From Pleurodeles waltl (Eukaryota > Chordata > Amphibia > Caudata > Salamandridae): a stretch of DNA of 64,000 nt. This document shows positions 35,708 through 46,906 of the stretch, in pieces; positions within the stretch are counted from its first letter, which is position 1, and each line of letters begins with the position of its first letter. Made by a program: the position numbers and the translations under genes. The stretch covers positions 1,174,874,863-1,174,938,862 of the forward strand of contig NC_090437.1 of NCBI RefSeq assembly GCF_031143425.1, in the 5' to 3' direction. A model generated the notes under the pieces. It was not told the DNA's origin, made no database searches, and was given only the letters and a program-made list of their open reading frames with translations.

Positions 35708-36832
35708 GGCACGTCCGCTGGGGCAGATGATGAGATGGCGTCATCCTCCGTTGTACAGACTCCTGGTGGACCTGTCGACAATGGAAGACAGACACATCAT
35801 TATCACCTACAGACTTGATCGTGCCACAATATATGAACTGTGTGCCCAGTTGGAGCCAGACCTGATGTCAGCTATCCACCATTACACAGGAATACCCTCT
35901 CTAGTGCAAGTCCAGTCAGAGCTCCATTTCCTGGCCAGTGGTTCCTTTCAAACAACAGTGGCCATGGCATCGGGGATGTCTCAGCCAATGTTCTCTAATG
36001 TGTTGTCCAGAGTGTTGTCTGCCCTGCTGAAACACATGCGTAGCTACATCGTTTTCCCCCAGGTGGAGGATTTGCCCACAGTGAAAGGTGACTTCTATGC
36101 CCTGGGACATATCCCCAACATCATTGGTGCCACTGATGGTACATATGTGGCATTTGTCCCACCCGCGGGGATGAACAGGTGTACAGAAACCGCAAAAGCT
36201 ACCATTCCATGAATGTGCAGATGGTGTGTTTGGCAGACTAGTACATCTCCCATGTGAATGCCAAGTATCCTGGCTCTGTGCATGACACTTACATTTTGAG
36301 GAATAGCTTATGTGATGGGACAACTCCAGAGGCACTGTGTGTGGCTAATAGGTGAGGCCAAGGTCCCCACACAGTCTGAATAGCTGTCTGGGTATGGGGT
36401 AGTCCCTAAGGGTTAGTGTATGTCTAACAGATACCCCTCGATATTTGCAGGAGACTCTGGTTACCCCAACCTGTCATAGCTACTGACCCCAGTGAGGAAT
36501 CCCAGGACAAGGGCAGAGGAACGCTACAATGAGGCACATGGGTGAACTAGGCGTATTATAGAGCGGACTTTCAGCCTCCTGAAGGCCAGATTCCGGTGCC
36601 TCCATCTAACAGGTGGCTCCCTTTACTACTCACCAAAGAAGGTGTGCCAGATTATTGTGGCATGCTGTATGTTGCACAACCTGGCTTTGTGACGCCAGGT
36701 GCCTTTTCTGCAGGAGGATGGGCCTGATGTTGGTCTTGTGGCAGCTGTGGAGCCTGTGGACAGTGAAGAAGAGGAGGCAGAAGAAGAAGATATAGACAAC
36801 CGAAACAACATCATCATGCAATACTTCCAGTG
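35708..36832 (+). pseudogene. H1 T: Harbinger DDE transposase, two exons
   Basis: Exon A (35708-36351) follows CTCCATAG and encodes HPPLYRLLVDLSTMEDRHII, then LHFLASGSFQTTVAMASGMSQ. The first catalytic Asp is in GATDGTY (about 36135). A frameshift comes near 36170, then the second Asp in GSVHDTYILRN (about 36283). A 99-bp GT-AG intron (36352-36450) separates exon B, which has AGDSGYPNL, YNEAHG and RRIIERTFSLLKARFRCLH; the Glu near 36561 completes DDE. It ends in an acidic tail and IIMQYFQ, stop at 36830-36832. This is a HARBI1-type transposase. One frameshift and several in-frame stops (36239, 36480, 36547, 36690 area) inactivate it. Confidence 0.88.
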
Positions 36833-37324
36833 AGACACAGGTAAGAGACTGGCACTGCTCCTCTCATATCAGACTACTGTAGGACATTGCATAAATCTGC
36901 CTTTTTACCTCTGTGTATGGACCCTGACAGTTCACGTTGGCTTTCCTTTTCACAGATCTGGGTACCACATTCTGCCTTCTCCTATGTTTACTGTTGCCCA
37001 ACAACTGTCATACTTTGGTATGTGCAAATGAACATTACCATGGATATTTGTCAGAGAGGTTGTAATAACACATTTGTGAAAGCACAGACTGACTCCAGAT
37101 TGTTTTGTGATTCAAGGGTGTTTATTTAAGTGCTAATCAGTGGAGGGGTATGCAATGGGCTGGGGTGATGGTGGAGGAATGTCCATGGTAGAGTCCAACC
37201 TCGTTGTATCACAGGTGCATTGTCCAAGGGGGCATAGGAAGTGGAGTAATGGCAGTTCAATTAGGACAGGATGACATAGTGGGACAGAAGGGTGATAATC
37301 AGAAGAGTCTTATTTCCTGGTGGT
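36833..37324. other. H1 intergenic space between convergent T and M1
   Basis: Shared 3' flank of the two convergent genes. TTTATT at about 37119-37124 is an AATAAA signal on the minus strand and could serve M1. No other feature seen. Confidence 0.5.
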
Positions 37325-38805
37325 GGTCTTGGCAATGTTCTCTGTCTTGTGCCTGGGTCGCAGGGACTGTTTGCGGGGTGGTTCTCCTTCTGCAGGGGAT
37401 GGGGTGCTGGTGGCCTACTGGTCCTGTGGCGGTACCTCATGTCCACTAGCGCCGGCGGACGTGGAGGGCTGTTCATCGTTCGGGCTAGGGTCATGGGCCC
37501 GTTGGTGTGCGACTGTCTCCCTCATGGTGTTGGCCATGTCTGCCAGCACCCCTGCAATGGTGACCAGGGTGGTGTTAATGGACTTCAAGTCCTCCCTGAT
37601 CCCCAGGTACTGTTCCTCCTGCAGCAGCTGGGTCTCCTGAAACTTGGCCAGTACCGTGCCCATGCTCCCCTGGGAATGGTGGTATGCTCCCATGATGTTG
37701 GAGAGTGCCTCCTGGAGAGTGGGTTCCCTGGACCTGCCCTCCCGCTGTTGCACAGCAGTCCTCCCAGTTTCCCTGTTGTCCTGTGCCTCTGTCCCCTGAA
37801 CCGTGTGCCCACTGCCACTGACACCAGGTCCCTGGTTGTCTTGGGTTAGTGGGTTTGCCTGGAGTCCCTGTAGTGGTGGACACACTGCTGATTGATGTGT
37901 CCTGGGGACAGTGGCATGGGCCCGCAGGGTGGGTGCTGTGGTGGTGTTTCCTGAGGGGGGAGGTTCAGTGGTGGTTTGGGACTGTGGCAGGGGAACTGAC
38001 TGTCCAGAGGTTCCTGATGGGCCGGGCTGGTCATCTTGATCTAGGCGTACAGAGCTACTGTCGTCACGTTGGGTAGGGGTCCTGTTGGGGTGTAAATGCA
38101 TAGTTATTGTATCTTTGGGTGCCATCTTGTGCAATGGGTGAGTTTCCCCCTACTCCTGTGCTAGCATTATTGCTTGGGCCCTTGTGTGAGTGGTGATTTT
38201 GTGGCCTCGGGAGTCTCTCTACTGGACATGCTTTGGTGATGGGTGTCCTTGCAGGTCTCTAATGGGTGTCCATGCATTGGTGTTACATGCAGGGCTTGGT
38301 ATTGGGATGTGTGGGATGTGATAGTGGGGTATCTGTGAGGTGTTGGGGTGATGGGTGTGAGGGTAGGGGTAGGAGTTTGTGATGGCATGCAGGTAGGGTG
38401 GGGGATAAAGTAGTAAAGATTTGACTTACCAGAGTCCAGTCCTCCTGCTAATCCTGCGAGGCCCTCAGGATGCATGATCGCCAAGACTTGCTCCTCCCAT
38501 GTTGTTAGTTATGGGGGAGGAGTGGGGTCCACTACCAGTCCTCTGTACAGCTACCTGGTGTCTGGATTCTACAGAACGCACTTTCCCCCTAGGTCGTTCC
38601 ACCTCTTCCTGATGTCATCCAGTGTTCTGGGGTGCTGTCCCACTGAGTTGACCCTGTCGACAATTCTCCGCCATAGCTCCATCTTCCTTGCAATGGAGGT
38701 CTGCTGCACCTGTGATCCAAACAGCTGTGGCTCTACCCAGATGATTTCCTCCACCATGACCCTGAGCTCCTCCTCAGAAATTCTGGGGTGTCTTTGAGGT
38801 GCCAT
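37325..38805 (-). pseudogene. H1 M1: Harbinger Myb/SANT-like protein, two exons
   Basis: Exon 1 (38805-38430) encodes MAPQRHPRISEEELRVMVEE, then PQLFGSQVQQTSIARKMELW...RIVDRVNSV and IRKRWNDL, a complete Myb/SANT-like domain of the NAIF1/Harbinger type. After a frameshift comes WEEQVLAIMHPEGLAG, ending at GTAAGT. Exon 2 starts at 38081 after CCCCAACAG and encodes a Pro/Ser/Gln-rich region and then a probable coiled coil: SNIMGAYHHSQGSMGTVLAK...LLQEEQYLGIREDLKSI...TIAGVLADM. A stop follows at about 37415. It is convergent with T, and a TATA box lies 203 bp upstream. Equivalent genes in H0 and H2 support the exon model. Confidence 0.82.
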
Positions 38806-39007
38806 AATGTGGTGTGGGTGATGTGTAAGGTTATGTTTGTTGTGCTGTGTGATGTGTTGTGTTGGGGTGTGTTCTTTGAGGTGTGTGGATGTTGTATGAG
38901 TGATGGTGTTGTGTGCCTCTGGATGCTGGGGTTGTGTTTGCTATTCACTCTCTCTCTCTACTTCTTACAAAAAAGTTGCTGTAAGGGATTGTGGATAATG
39001 TGGGTGT

Positions 39008-39019
39008 GTGTTTTATAGT
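39008..39019 (-). promoter_or_regulatory. Conserved TATA box of the H1 Myb/SANT gene
   Basis: Reads ACTATAAAACAC on the minus strand, 203 bp upstream of the M1 ATG at 38805; identical to the boxes in H0 and H2. Confidence 0.75.
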
Positions 39020-39233
39020 GGTCTGAGTGTGTGGTGTGTGTATGTGTATCAGGTGTGTGTGTTTGGAATTGTTCAATGTGGTTGTGTTTTGTGAATGTGT
39101 GTGTATTTTGAGCACGGCTGTGTGTACCGCCAATGGATTACCGCGGTTGAATGACCGCCGCGTTGATTCGTGGGTCGTGATAGTGTGGGCGTATTCCTGT
39201 TGGCGTAACGGTGTAGGATTTGCTATCGGCAGT

Positions 39234-41846
39234 TGTAGGAAGTTGTAGGAAGTTGGCTCTGTATGCACTATTTCAAAGTAAGGAATAGTATGCACAGAGT
39301 CCAAGGGTTCCCCTTAGAGGTAAGATAGTGGCAAAAAGAGATAATACTAATGCTCTATTTTGTGGTAGTGTGGTCGAGCAGTAGGCTTATCAAAGGAGTA
39401 GTGTTAAGCATTTGTTGTACATACACAAGCAATAAATGAGGAACACACACTCAAAGACAATTCCAGGCCAATAGGTTTTTGTATAGAAAAATATCTTTTC
39501 TTAGTTTATTTTAAGAACCACAGGTTCAAATTTTACATGTAATAGTCTAAATGAAAGGTATTGCAGGTAGGTACTTTAGGAACTTTGAATAATCAAAATA
39601 TCATATACAGTCTTCACATAAATCACATATAGCTATTTTAAAACTAGACACAGTGCAATTTTACGGGGTTCAAGTTTGGGTCCAGGGTAGCCCACCGTTG
39701 GGGGTTCAGAGCAACCCCAAAGTTACCACACCAGCAGCTCAGGGCCGGTCAGGTGCAGAGTTCAAAGTGGTGCCCAAAACGCATAGGCTTCAATGGAGAA
39801 GGGGGTACCCCGGTTCCAGTCTGCCAGCAGGTAAGTACCCGCGTCTTCGGAGGGCAGACCAGGGGGGTTTTGTAGGGCACCTGGTGGTCACAAGTTAGCA
39901 CAGAAAGTACACCCTCAGCAGCACGGGGGCGGCCGGGTGCAGTGTGCAAACACGCGTCGGGTTTGTCGTTGAAATCAATGGGAGACCAAGGGGTCTCTTC
40001 AGCGATGCAGGCAGGCAAGGGGGGGGCTCCTCGGGGTAGCCACCACCTGGGCAAGGGAGAGGGCCTCCTGGGGATCACTCCTGCACTGGAGTTCCGATCT
40101 TTCAGGTCCTGGGGGCTACGGGTGCAGAGTCATTACCAGGCGTCGGGATCTGGGAGCCAGGCAGTCGCGGTCAGGGGGAGCCTCGGGATTTCCTCTGCAG
40201 GCGTCGCTGTGGGGGCTCAGGGGGGGGGCAACTCTGGCTACTCACGGTCTCGCAGTCGCCGGGGAGTCCTCCCTGAAGTGTTTGTTCTCCACAAGTCGAG
40301 CCGGGGGCGTCGGATGCAGAGTAGCAAGTCTCACGCTTCCGGCGGGAAATGCAGTTGTTTTAAAGTTGCTCCTTTGGAAACAAAGTTACAGTCTTGGATG
40401 AACAGAGCTGCTGTCCTCGGGAGTTCTTGGTCCTTTTAGAGCAGGGCAGTCCTCTGAGGATTCAGAGGTCACTGGTCCCTGGGGAAAGCGTCGCTGGAGC
40501 AGTGTCTTTAGAAGTGGGGAGACAGGCCGGTAGAGCTGGGGCCAAAGCAGTTGGTGTCTCCGTCTTCTCTGCAGGGTTTTTCAGCTTTGCAGTCCTCTTC
40601 TTCTTAGGTTGCAGGAATCTGAGTTCCTAGGTTCTGGGGAGCCCCTAAATACTGAATTTAGGGGTGTGTTTAGGTCTGGGAGGGCAGTAGCCAATGGCTA
40701 CTGTCCTTGAGGGTGGCTACACCCTCTTTGTGCCTCCTCCCTGAGGGGAGGGGTGCACATCCCTAATCCTATTGGGGGAATCCTCTATCTGCAAGATGGA
40801 GGATTTCTAAAAGTCAGACTCACCTCAGCTCAGGACACCTTAGGGGCTGTCCTGACTGGCCAGTGACTCCTCCTGGTTTTTCTCATTATCTCCCTTGGAC
40901 TTGCCGCCAAAAGTGGGGGCTGTGTCCAGGGGGCGGACCCTGGGGCATTGTAACACGAAGCCTGAGCCTTTGAGGCTCACTGCTAGGTGTTACAGTTCCT
41001 GCAGGGAGGAGGTGTGAAGCACCTCCACCCAGAGCAGGCTTTGTTTCTGTCCTCAGAGAGCACAAAAGCTCTCACCACATGGGGTCAGAAACTCGTCTCT
41101 CAGCAGCAGGCTGGCACAGACCAGTCAGTCCTGCACTGAACAATTGGGTAAAATACAGGGGGCATCTCTAAGATGCCCTTTGTGTGCATTTTTTAATAAA
41201 TCCAACACTGGCATCAGTGTGGGTTTATTATTCTGAGAAGTTTGATACCAAACTTCCCAGTATTCAGTGTAGCCATTATGGAACTGTGGAGTTCGTTTTT
41301 GACAGACTCCCAGACCATATACTCTTATGGCTACCCTGCACTTACAATGTCTAAGGTTTTGCTTAGACACTGTAGGGGCATAGTGCTCATGCACCTATGC
41401 CCTCACCTGTGGCATAGTGCACCCTGCCTGAGGGCTGTAAGGCCTCCTAGAGGGGTGACTTACCTATGCCACAGGCAGTGTGAGGTTGGCATGGCACCCT
41501 GAGGGGAGTGCCATGTCGACTTAGTCATTTTCTCCCCACCAGCACACACAAGCTGGCAAGCAGTGTGTCTGTGCTGAGTGAGGGGTCCCTAGGGTGGCAT
41601 AAGACATGCTGCAGCCCTTAGAGACCTTCCCTGGCATCAGGGTCCTTGGTACTAGGGGTACCAGTTACAAGGGACTTACCTGGGTGCCAGGGTTGTGCCA
41701 ATTGTGGAGACAATGGTACATTTTAGGTGAAAGAACACTGGTGCTGGGGCCTGGTTAGCAGGGTCCCAGCACACTTCTCAGTCAAGTCAGCATCAGTATC
41801 AGGCAAAAAGTGGGGGGTAACTGCAACAGGGAGCCATTTCTTTACA
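39234..41846 (-). mobile_element. Solo LTR of the same gypsy family (LTR-B), 2.6 kb
   Basis: Inserted in H1 with the 5-bp duplication GCAGT (39229-39233 and 41847-41851). The left end is a doubled decamer TGTAGGAAGT TGTAGGAAGT before TGGCTCTG; the right end reads GAGCCATTTCTTTACA. The first 60 bp contain a hairpin, CTCTGTATGCACTATT...AATAGTATGCACAGAG, without any Harbinger insertion. It shares AATTTAGGGGTGTGTT, GTGACTCCTCCTGGTTTTTC and AAGTTTGATACCAAACTTC (a short palindrome near 41240) with LTR-A and LTR-C. By orientation of the matching LTR-C it reads on the minus strand. Confidence 0.9.
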
Positions 41847-42611
41847 GCAGTTTATCACTGACCTTTGGTGTGGCGGACTTGTGTGGGTGTCTGTATTGTG
41901 GCGGATTACGAGATGTGGGTCATAATACCTGTAGCGAATTTCCGCCACGGTATGTTGGCGGCCGTCAGCACGGCGGTAAGCAGGATTTACCGCCAGGGTT
42001 GTAATGAGGGTCTATAACTCATTTTGATATAGTATATACAGAGACAGCTTCCTTCACATTTTTCATTTCATGGCATTTCTCTATCATTGTTACTGAAGTT
42101 TGCCTCTGTGTAAATTAAACTGCAGAGGTAAAAAGTTAAAAATCACACCTAGGCATAACCATCCCATTAATTATATTTTTCTTTTTTTAGGTTGCTTCAT
42201 TTGTACCGGAAGACATCTTTGAAGTACAATGCAGACCTTTAATTTCATTTTGTTTCATATTTATCTTGAGGGCTAAGACGTAATGGGCCAGGTCCTAACA
42301 GAGCTCCGGGACATTAGCCAGTTGCAGAGGGGGCACACTGTTGAGATGCAGAACTACAACTCCAATTTGTGCTCCTTGACTGGGGTGATGTGTGGCATTG
42401 ATCATAATTTGTGCAGGGCTTTTTCTGTACCATCAACCCCGGTCTGTGGTCCTTCAACATCAGAACAAAATACACCTCCCTCAGCCACTTACAGGGAGGG
42501 CCTGCCACAACAGGAGACTGCACCACCCACCCTGTCCCTGCTCCTGTGCCACCAGGACCTCCCCCCCCAGGAGGGGACATTCATCTGAACCACCAGCAGA
42601 GGCTGGCAAGA

Positions 42612-43440
42612 CCTCCAACACCATCTCCAAGAGAAAGAGAAACTCATTTCTTCCATTGTGTGTCTACCATTCACTCTGTGGACTATTTCATTGACACGTT
42701 TACCTTTTTTGAGGACAGTTGCATTTTGTATATTGACTCCAAACAATTTATGCTCAACAAATATGCTTTCATCCACCATGATGGACTTTAGTTGTTTATT
42801 CTTGTTCTTTTGCTTTATGGTTGCAAGATATCGCACTCATTTATTTTTTTCTAAATAAATGCACATAACACAAAGTCAAAGACTGGTGTAGTATTTATTG
42901 TGGTACTTCCTTTTCCATGTCTTCCATACACCATCATTTTATAAAACCGTCAACCAATATGACTCAACAACAAATAATAGATACCAACTTGGTTATGTGT
43001 TTCACATTTAAAAAAAAAAAAAGATGGAAAAAATAAATGAAAGAAAAATTTACTGGTGGCATACATCTGTAGGTAACACGTCTTTGAGAAGTTGATGCTC
43101 CACAACCTTGACACAATAGAAGAAAGGGAGAATGTTACAAAATCAAATGAAATAGGCAAACTATTATTGATTCATGACCGCAGCCGGAGCCAGACATCCT
43201 GCCCTCACAATTCAAATAATACATCAATAACATCAATATTCAACATCATGGCAGTAACAAATCAGGGGCCACCTGCCCATTTCGTGGATTGTGGCAGTAT
43301 CTGGTTGAATGTCACAACCACTTTTCAGTGGTGTGCTACAAAACGTTCTCTCAACTATGAGGAGGCACATCAACAGCTTCATACACTGAATAAAAATTGA
43401 AGATGTAGCCAATGTGGAGGGAGATCACTATGCTACGGCT
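42612..43440. pseudogene. Additional Harbinger fragments in opposite orientation
   Basis: On the minus strand, 42836-42612 reads MVDESIFVEHKLFGVNIQNA...KKGKRVNEIVHRVNG, clearly the start of an M1-type SANT domain, tail-to-tail with the plus-strand M1 exon 2 that ends just before it. On the plus strand, 43300-43440 reads FSGVLQNVLSTMRRHINSF and KIEDVANVEGDHY, a transposase piece matching FSGVLQEVFSSMLRHIN in H0 T. Neither fits the gene order of a single element, so a second Harbinger copy or an inversion is needed. Confidence 0.55.
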
Positions 43441-43915
43441 TGAAAAGTACATGTGGTTGAAGCAAGTTAAGCAGCACATATTGCCTTGGTGGCAACATCC
43501 AACAGAAAACAGGTCTGATAAAATCTTAAGAACTTCAACTTAATCACAGTGCGAGTTATCTCTATAAAAGATCTGTAAATCCGAAGTGGGTGCCTGCCCC
43601 AGGATCAACCCATGTTCACTTTCTACTTTCCAAAAGCACCATATCACTGCAAATGTCACAACTTTGAAATGTCCAAATGAAGATGACATGGTGAAAGATC
43701 CTAAAACAGAATAAAAGGGAAAATGTATGATTTCACATAAGAATTTTGACTCAAATGATAAGTTAGGAGGACACATATAATTAGCACAAGCAAAGATCAT
43801 CTATGTCAATAAACACAGTTGTCAATGTAGAGAAACTTTGATCTACAAACATCTTTGCCCTGGACTTTCTTGAACTAATTATTACTACTGAATAACCATC
43901 TCAGACTGAGATGTT
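43441..43915. other. Unassigned, part of the H0 interior
   Basis: AT-rich with no recognised domain. It ends in AGATGTT (43909-43915), the target duplication of the L2-like LINE that follows. Confidence 0.45.
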
Positions 43916-43989
43916 AAATCAATCATTCAATCAATCAATCGTCTTGTAGAGAGTGAGCTTGTCACACCAAGGTGTCTCCAAGCGCTGGA

Positions 43990-46850
43990 GGGATGCTGCC
44001 GGCCTCATATGGCTGGTGATGGGGATCGAACAGCCGAGTCTTGAGCTACTTTCTGAAGTCCTTCAGAGAAGGGGAGGTGCACAGGTGGGGGGGGGAGGTC
44101 ATTCCAGGACCTGGGAGAGAGGTTGGAGAAGGAGCAACCTCTTAAGCGGCTGCAACAGATGCGGGGGTTGTGAGCCTGGGCGAGAGAGGCTGAGCAGTAT
44201 TCTCTGGTCAGTTGGTGGAATGTGAGGCAGTTGTTGATGTAGGTAGGTCCGGCATTGTGGAGGGCCTTGTATGCGTACATGAGGAGCTTGAAGAGGCATC
44301 TTTCCTGGACAGGGAGGCAGTGGAGGGCCCTGAGGTGGGGAGTGATGCTGGTTCTTCTGGGGAGGTCGAAGACGAGACTTGCCGCCGCGTTCTGGATGGT
44401 TTGGAGGAGGTTAATGAGCTCTCTTGTGGTTCCAGCATAGAGCGTGTTGCCCTAGTCAAGTTGACTGGAGATGAGGGCCTGGGTGACTGTCTTCCTGGTG
44501 GAGATGGGGATCCATCAGAAAATCTTGTGGAGCATGCAGAGGATGTGGAAGCAGGCAGATGAGATGGCACTGATCTGTTGCTTCATGGTCAGTTGGCTAT
44601 CCAGGGTAATCCCGAGGTTGCGAATGTGGTCGGTGGGTGTGGGTGGGAAACCGAGGGCAGCAGGCCACCATGTGTCATCCCAGGGGGAGGGCTTGTTCCC
44701 GAAGATAAGGATCTCCGTCTTGTCTGAGTTTAGCTTGAGGCATGTTGTCCTCATCCAGGTGGCAATGTCGGTCATGGTGTTTTGGAAGTTGGTTCATTTG
44801 GTGGGGGTATCATATGTGAGGGATAGGCCGAGCTGGTGTCGTCAGCGAGGGGAAAGATGTTGAGTGCGTGGGTGCGAGTGATGTCTGCCAGTGAAGTCAT
44901 GTAGGTGTTGAAGAGGGTGGGGCTGAGGGAGGAGTCCTTGGGATGTCGCATATGATGTCTCTCGGTGCAGAGATTAAGGGAGGGGGAGGATCCTCTGTGG
45001 TTGGCCTGAGAGGAAGGAGGAGATCCATTTGATTGTGTTGTCTTGGATGCCAATGCTGCTGAGTCTGGCGATGAGAGTGTGATGGAAGATGGTATCGAAG
45101 CCTGCCAATAAGTCGAGGAGGTTGAAGGCCGCTGCTCGCCCTAGGTCGAGGAGGCGTCTGATGACGTTGATTGCTGCGATCAAGGTGCTATTCGTGCTAT
45201 GATTGGGCAGGAAGCCGGATTGGGATGGGTTGAGCATGTTGTTGTCTTCGAGATAGTCTGTGAGTTGGTGGTTGATGGCCTTTTCCAAGACTTTAGCAGG
45301 TAATGGGAGGAGAGAGATGGGGTGGTAATTTTTGATCTCGTTGGGGTTGGCTGAGGGTTTCTTCAGGAGGGGCTTGACCACTGAGTGCTTCCAGACATGG
45401 GGACAGTGGCTGTGAAGATGGAAGCGTTAAGGAGTTCTGTGAGGGAGGCTCTGATTACTTATCTTTCTAGGCTGTAGTAGCAGTGCTGGCAGGGGCCTGC
45501 GGGGGATCCGGAGTGGATTGAGGTCATGATGGAAATGGTGTCTTAGGTAGAAAGCTGCTTCCATTCGCTGATCCGATAGGGCGGGGAGTGATGTTTTGGA
45601 GTGTGGGGGTGGTCGAGTTCAGTGGGATGGGGGTCAAAGTTGCTATACTTGCCAATGATTTTGTGGTGAAAGTAGTCCGATAGCGTGTTGCAGAGGGCTT
45701 GGGAGGGGTGGATCATGTTCCCTGTGGCGGAGGGGAAGGAGAACTCGCTGATGATGCTGAAGAGTTCTCCGGAATGGTTGGTGTTTATCTCAATGAGGGT
45801 GGTGAGTGCTTATTTCCGTGATCTACCTGAGTCGGTGGTAGTATCTTTTGAGGGTGAACTAGAAGGAGTCGAGGCTGGCGGGGGTCTTGTTGGACCGCCA
45901 TTGTCAATCTAGATTCCTACAGTGATGTTTGAGGGTCTGAAGTTCTAGGGTGAACCATAAGGTTTGCTTGGTGGGCTTGCTGCTGGTGGTGCTCTTCAAG
46001 GGGGCAATCGTGTCGGCCGCTGAGGAGAACCAGTTGGAGAAGTTTTGAATGCGGTGTTCAAGGGTGACCGTGGGGATGGATCTAGCTTCTCTGTGGGCCG
46101 TGATCCAGGGTGTTTCAGTGACTTTGCTCCAGTTGCAGCAGGGGAGGGCGGGGGGTCTTGTAGGGGTTTCAGGCGTCCCTCAATGGTAAAGTGGACGATG
46201 TTGTGGTCGGTCCATTTTACCTCACTGGTGTGGGAGAACTTGGCTGTGTTGCTGGTGGAGAAAATTGGGTCCTGTGTGTGTCCTGCGCTGTGCGTGGGGG
46301 CAGTGACTAGTTAAGAGAGGTCGATGATGCTCATGTTTTTGAGGAGTGAGGCAGAGTTGGCATTCTCCGGGTCTTCTAGGTGGATGTTCATGTCCTCAGG
46401 AAGATGTAGTGGTTTGAGTCGATTGCCAGGGGGCAATGAAGTCCTGGATGAAGTTGCAGAAGCTGTGGCAGGGGTCAGGAGGTCTGTAGACGAGGGTTTC
46501 TCTGATGGTAGTACTGGCGTCAAGTTTGATCTGAAAGTTGATGTGTTCCATGATCGGTGTTGTGTCATCATCCAAGGTGGTGCAGTAGAGGGAGTCCTTG
46601 TGGATGATGGCGATGCCTCCGCTGTGTCTGTTCGGGCGGTCGCAGTGGATCATATTATATCTGGGGCTGGAGTGGTGGCGATGTCTGGTGCAGATGTGGG
46701 GGTGAGCCAGGTTTCAGTGATGAACACTATGTCGAGTATGATGGTGGTGATGGTGTCCCAGATTTCTATGACGTGCTTGCAATGGGATCAGACATTGAGT
46801 GGAGTAAAAGTTTCTGGCTGGGGGTCTGCTGGGTGGAGATTACAATGGTT
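43990..46850 (-). pseudogene. L2-A ORF2 (endonuclease and reverse transcriptase), broken
   Basis: Endonuclease remnant at 46653-46311: HSGGIAIIHKDSLY and ETLVYRPPDP, typical of L2/CR1 endonucleases. RT at 45381-44974: PLLKKPSANPNEIKNYHPIS, SGFLPNHSTNSTL, and LLDLLAGFDTIF with the first catalytic Asp. The second motif reads PLADDTS at about 44855 (Tyr of YADD replaced, both Asp kept). LNSDKTEILIFG at 44730 is the L2 signature. The C-terminal part KALHNAGPTYINNCL lies at 44280-44200. Frameshifts separate the segments. In this clade ORF2 nicks target DNA and primes reverse transcription there. Confidence 0.85.
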
Positions 46851-46906
46851 CCAACTTCACAGGAAAAACACCTGTGTACCCACTGTGCACATGTACAGCA
46901 ACTACC

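Larger units (their letters stand above)
30851..42012 (-). mobile_element. Three-gene Harbinger transposon H1 (about 8.5 kb without its own insertion)
   Basis: Left terminus GGTCGGTGATAAAGCGGCGG; the complement of the right terminus is GACCCTCATTACAACCCTGGCGG. These are imperfect inverted repeats. The order on the plus strand is M2 (minus), T (plus), M1 (minus), i.e. M1>, <T, M2> when read on the minus strand. A solo LTR (39234-41846) interrupts the M1-proximal end. The left part includes a 55-bp minisatellite. The target is the LTR-A hairpin; the expected TAT duplication is readable on the right but degraded on the left. Confidence 0.8.
28293..42056 (+). mobile_element. Solo LTR of a gypsy-type element (LTR-A), split by Harbinger H1
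   Basis: The LTR starts TGTAGGAAAATGGCTCCCTG at 28293, runs to 30850, and resumes after H1 at 42013 with ACTCATTTTGATATAGTATA to CTTCCTTCA at 42056. CATTT is duplicated on both sides (28288-28292 and 42057-42061), so this is one insertion event and a solo LTR, with about 2.6 kb of LTR sequence. It matches LTR-B and LTR-C in reverse orientation: AATTTAGTATTTAGGGG near 29498, GAGAAAAACAAGGAGGAGTCA near 29270, AATAAA at 30627. Open frames at 29737-29946 and 29943-30290 are not convincing genes. Confidence 0.88.
27159..42590 (+). pseudogene. H0 M1: Harbinger Myb/SANT-like protein, two exons split by a 13.8-kb insertion
   Basis: Exon 1 begins with an ATG at 27159 (MAARRNPSFTEGEL, then a TAA), and reading continues VMVDKMISVQPQLFGLQVQN...ISQKREMWTEIENRINAV. 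This is the Myb/SANT-like domain of the second Harbinger protein (NAIF1-like family). A later stretch, WEEKVLQILYPEG, matches the exon-1 end in H1 and H2. Exon 2 follows TTTTTTTAG at 42190 and carries MGQVLTELRDISQLQRGHTV (42283), equivalent to the coiled-coil-like part of H1 M1. LTR-A sits in the intron. In characterised Harbingers this protein binds the transposon ends and carries the transposase into the nucleus. Stops and lost splice donor mark it as dead. Confidence 0.75.
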
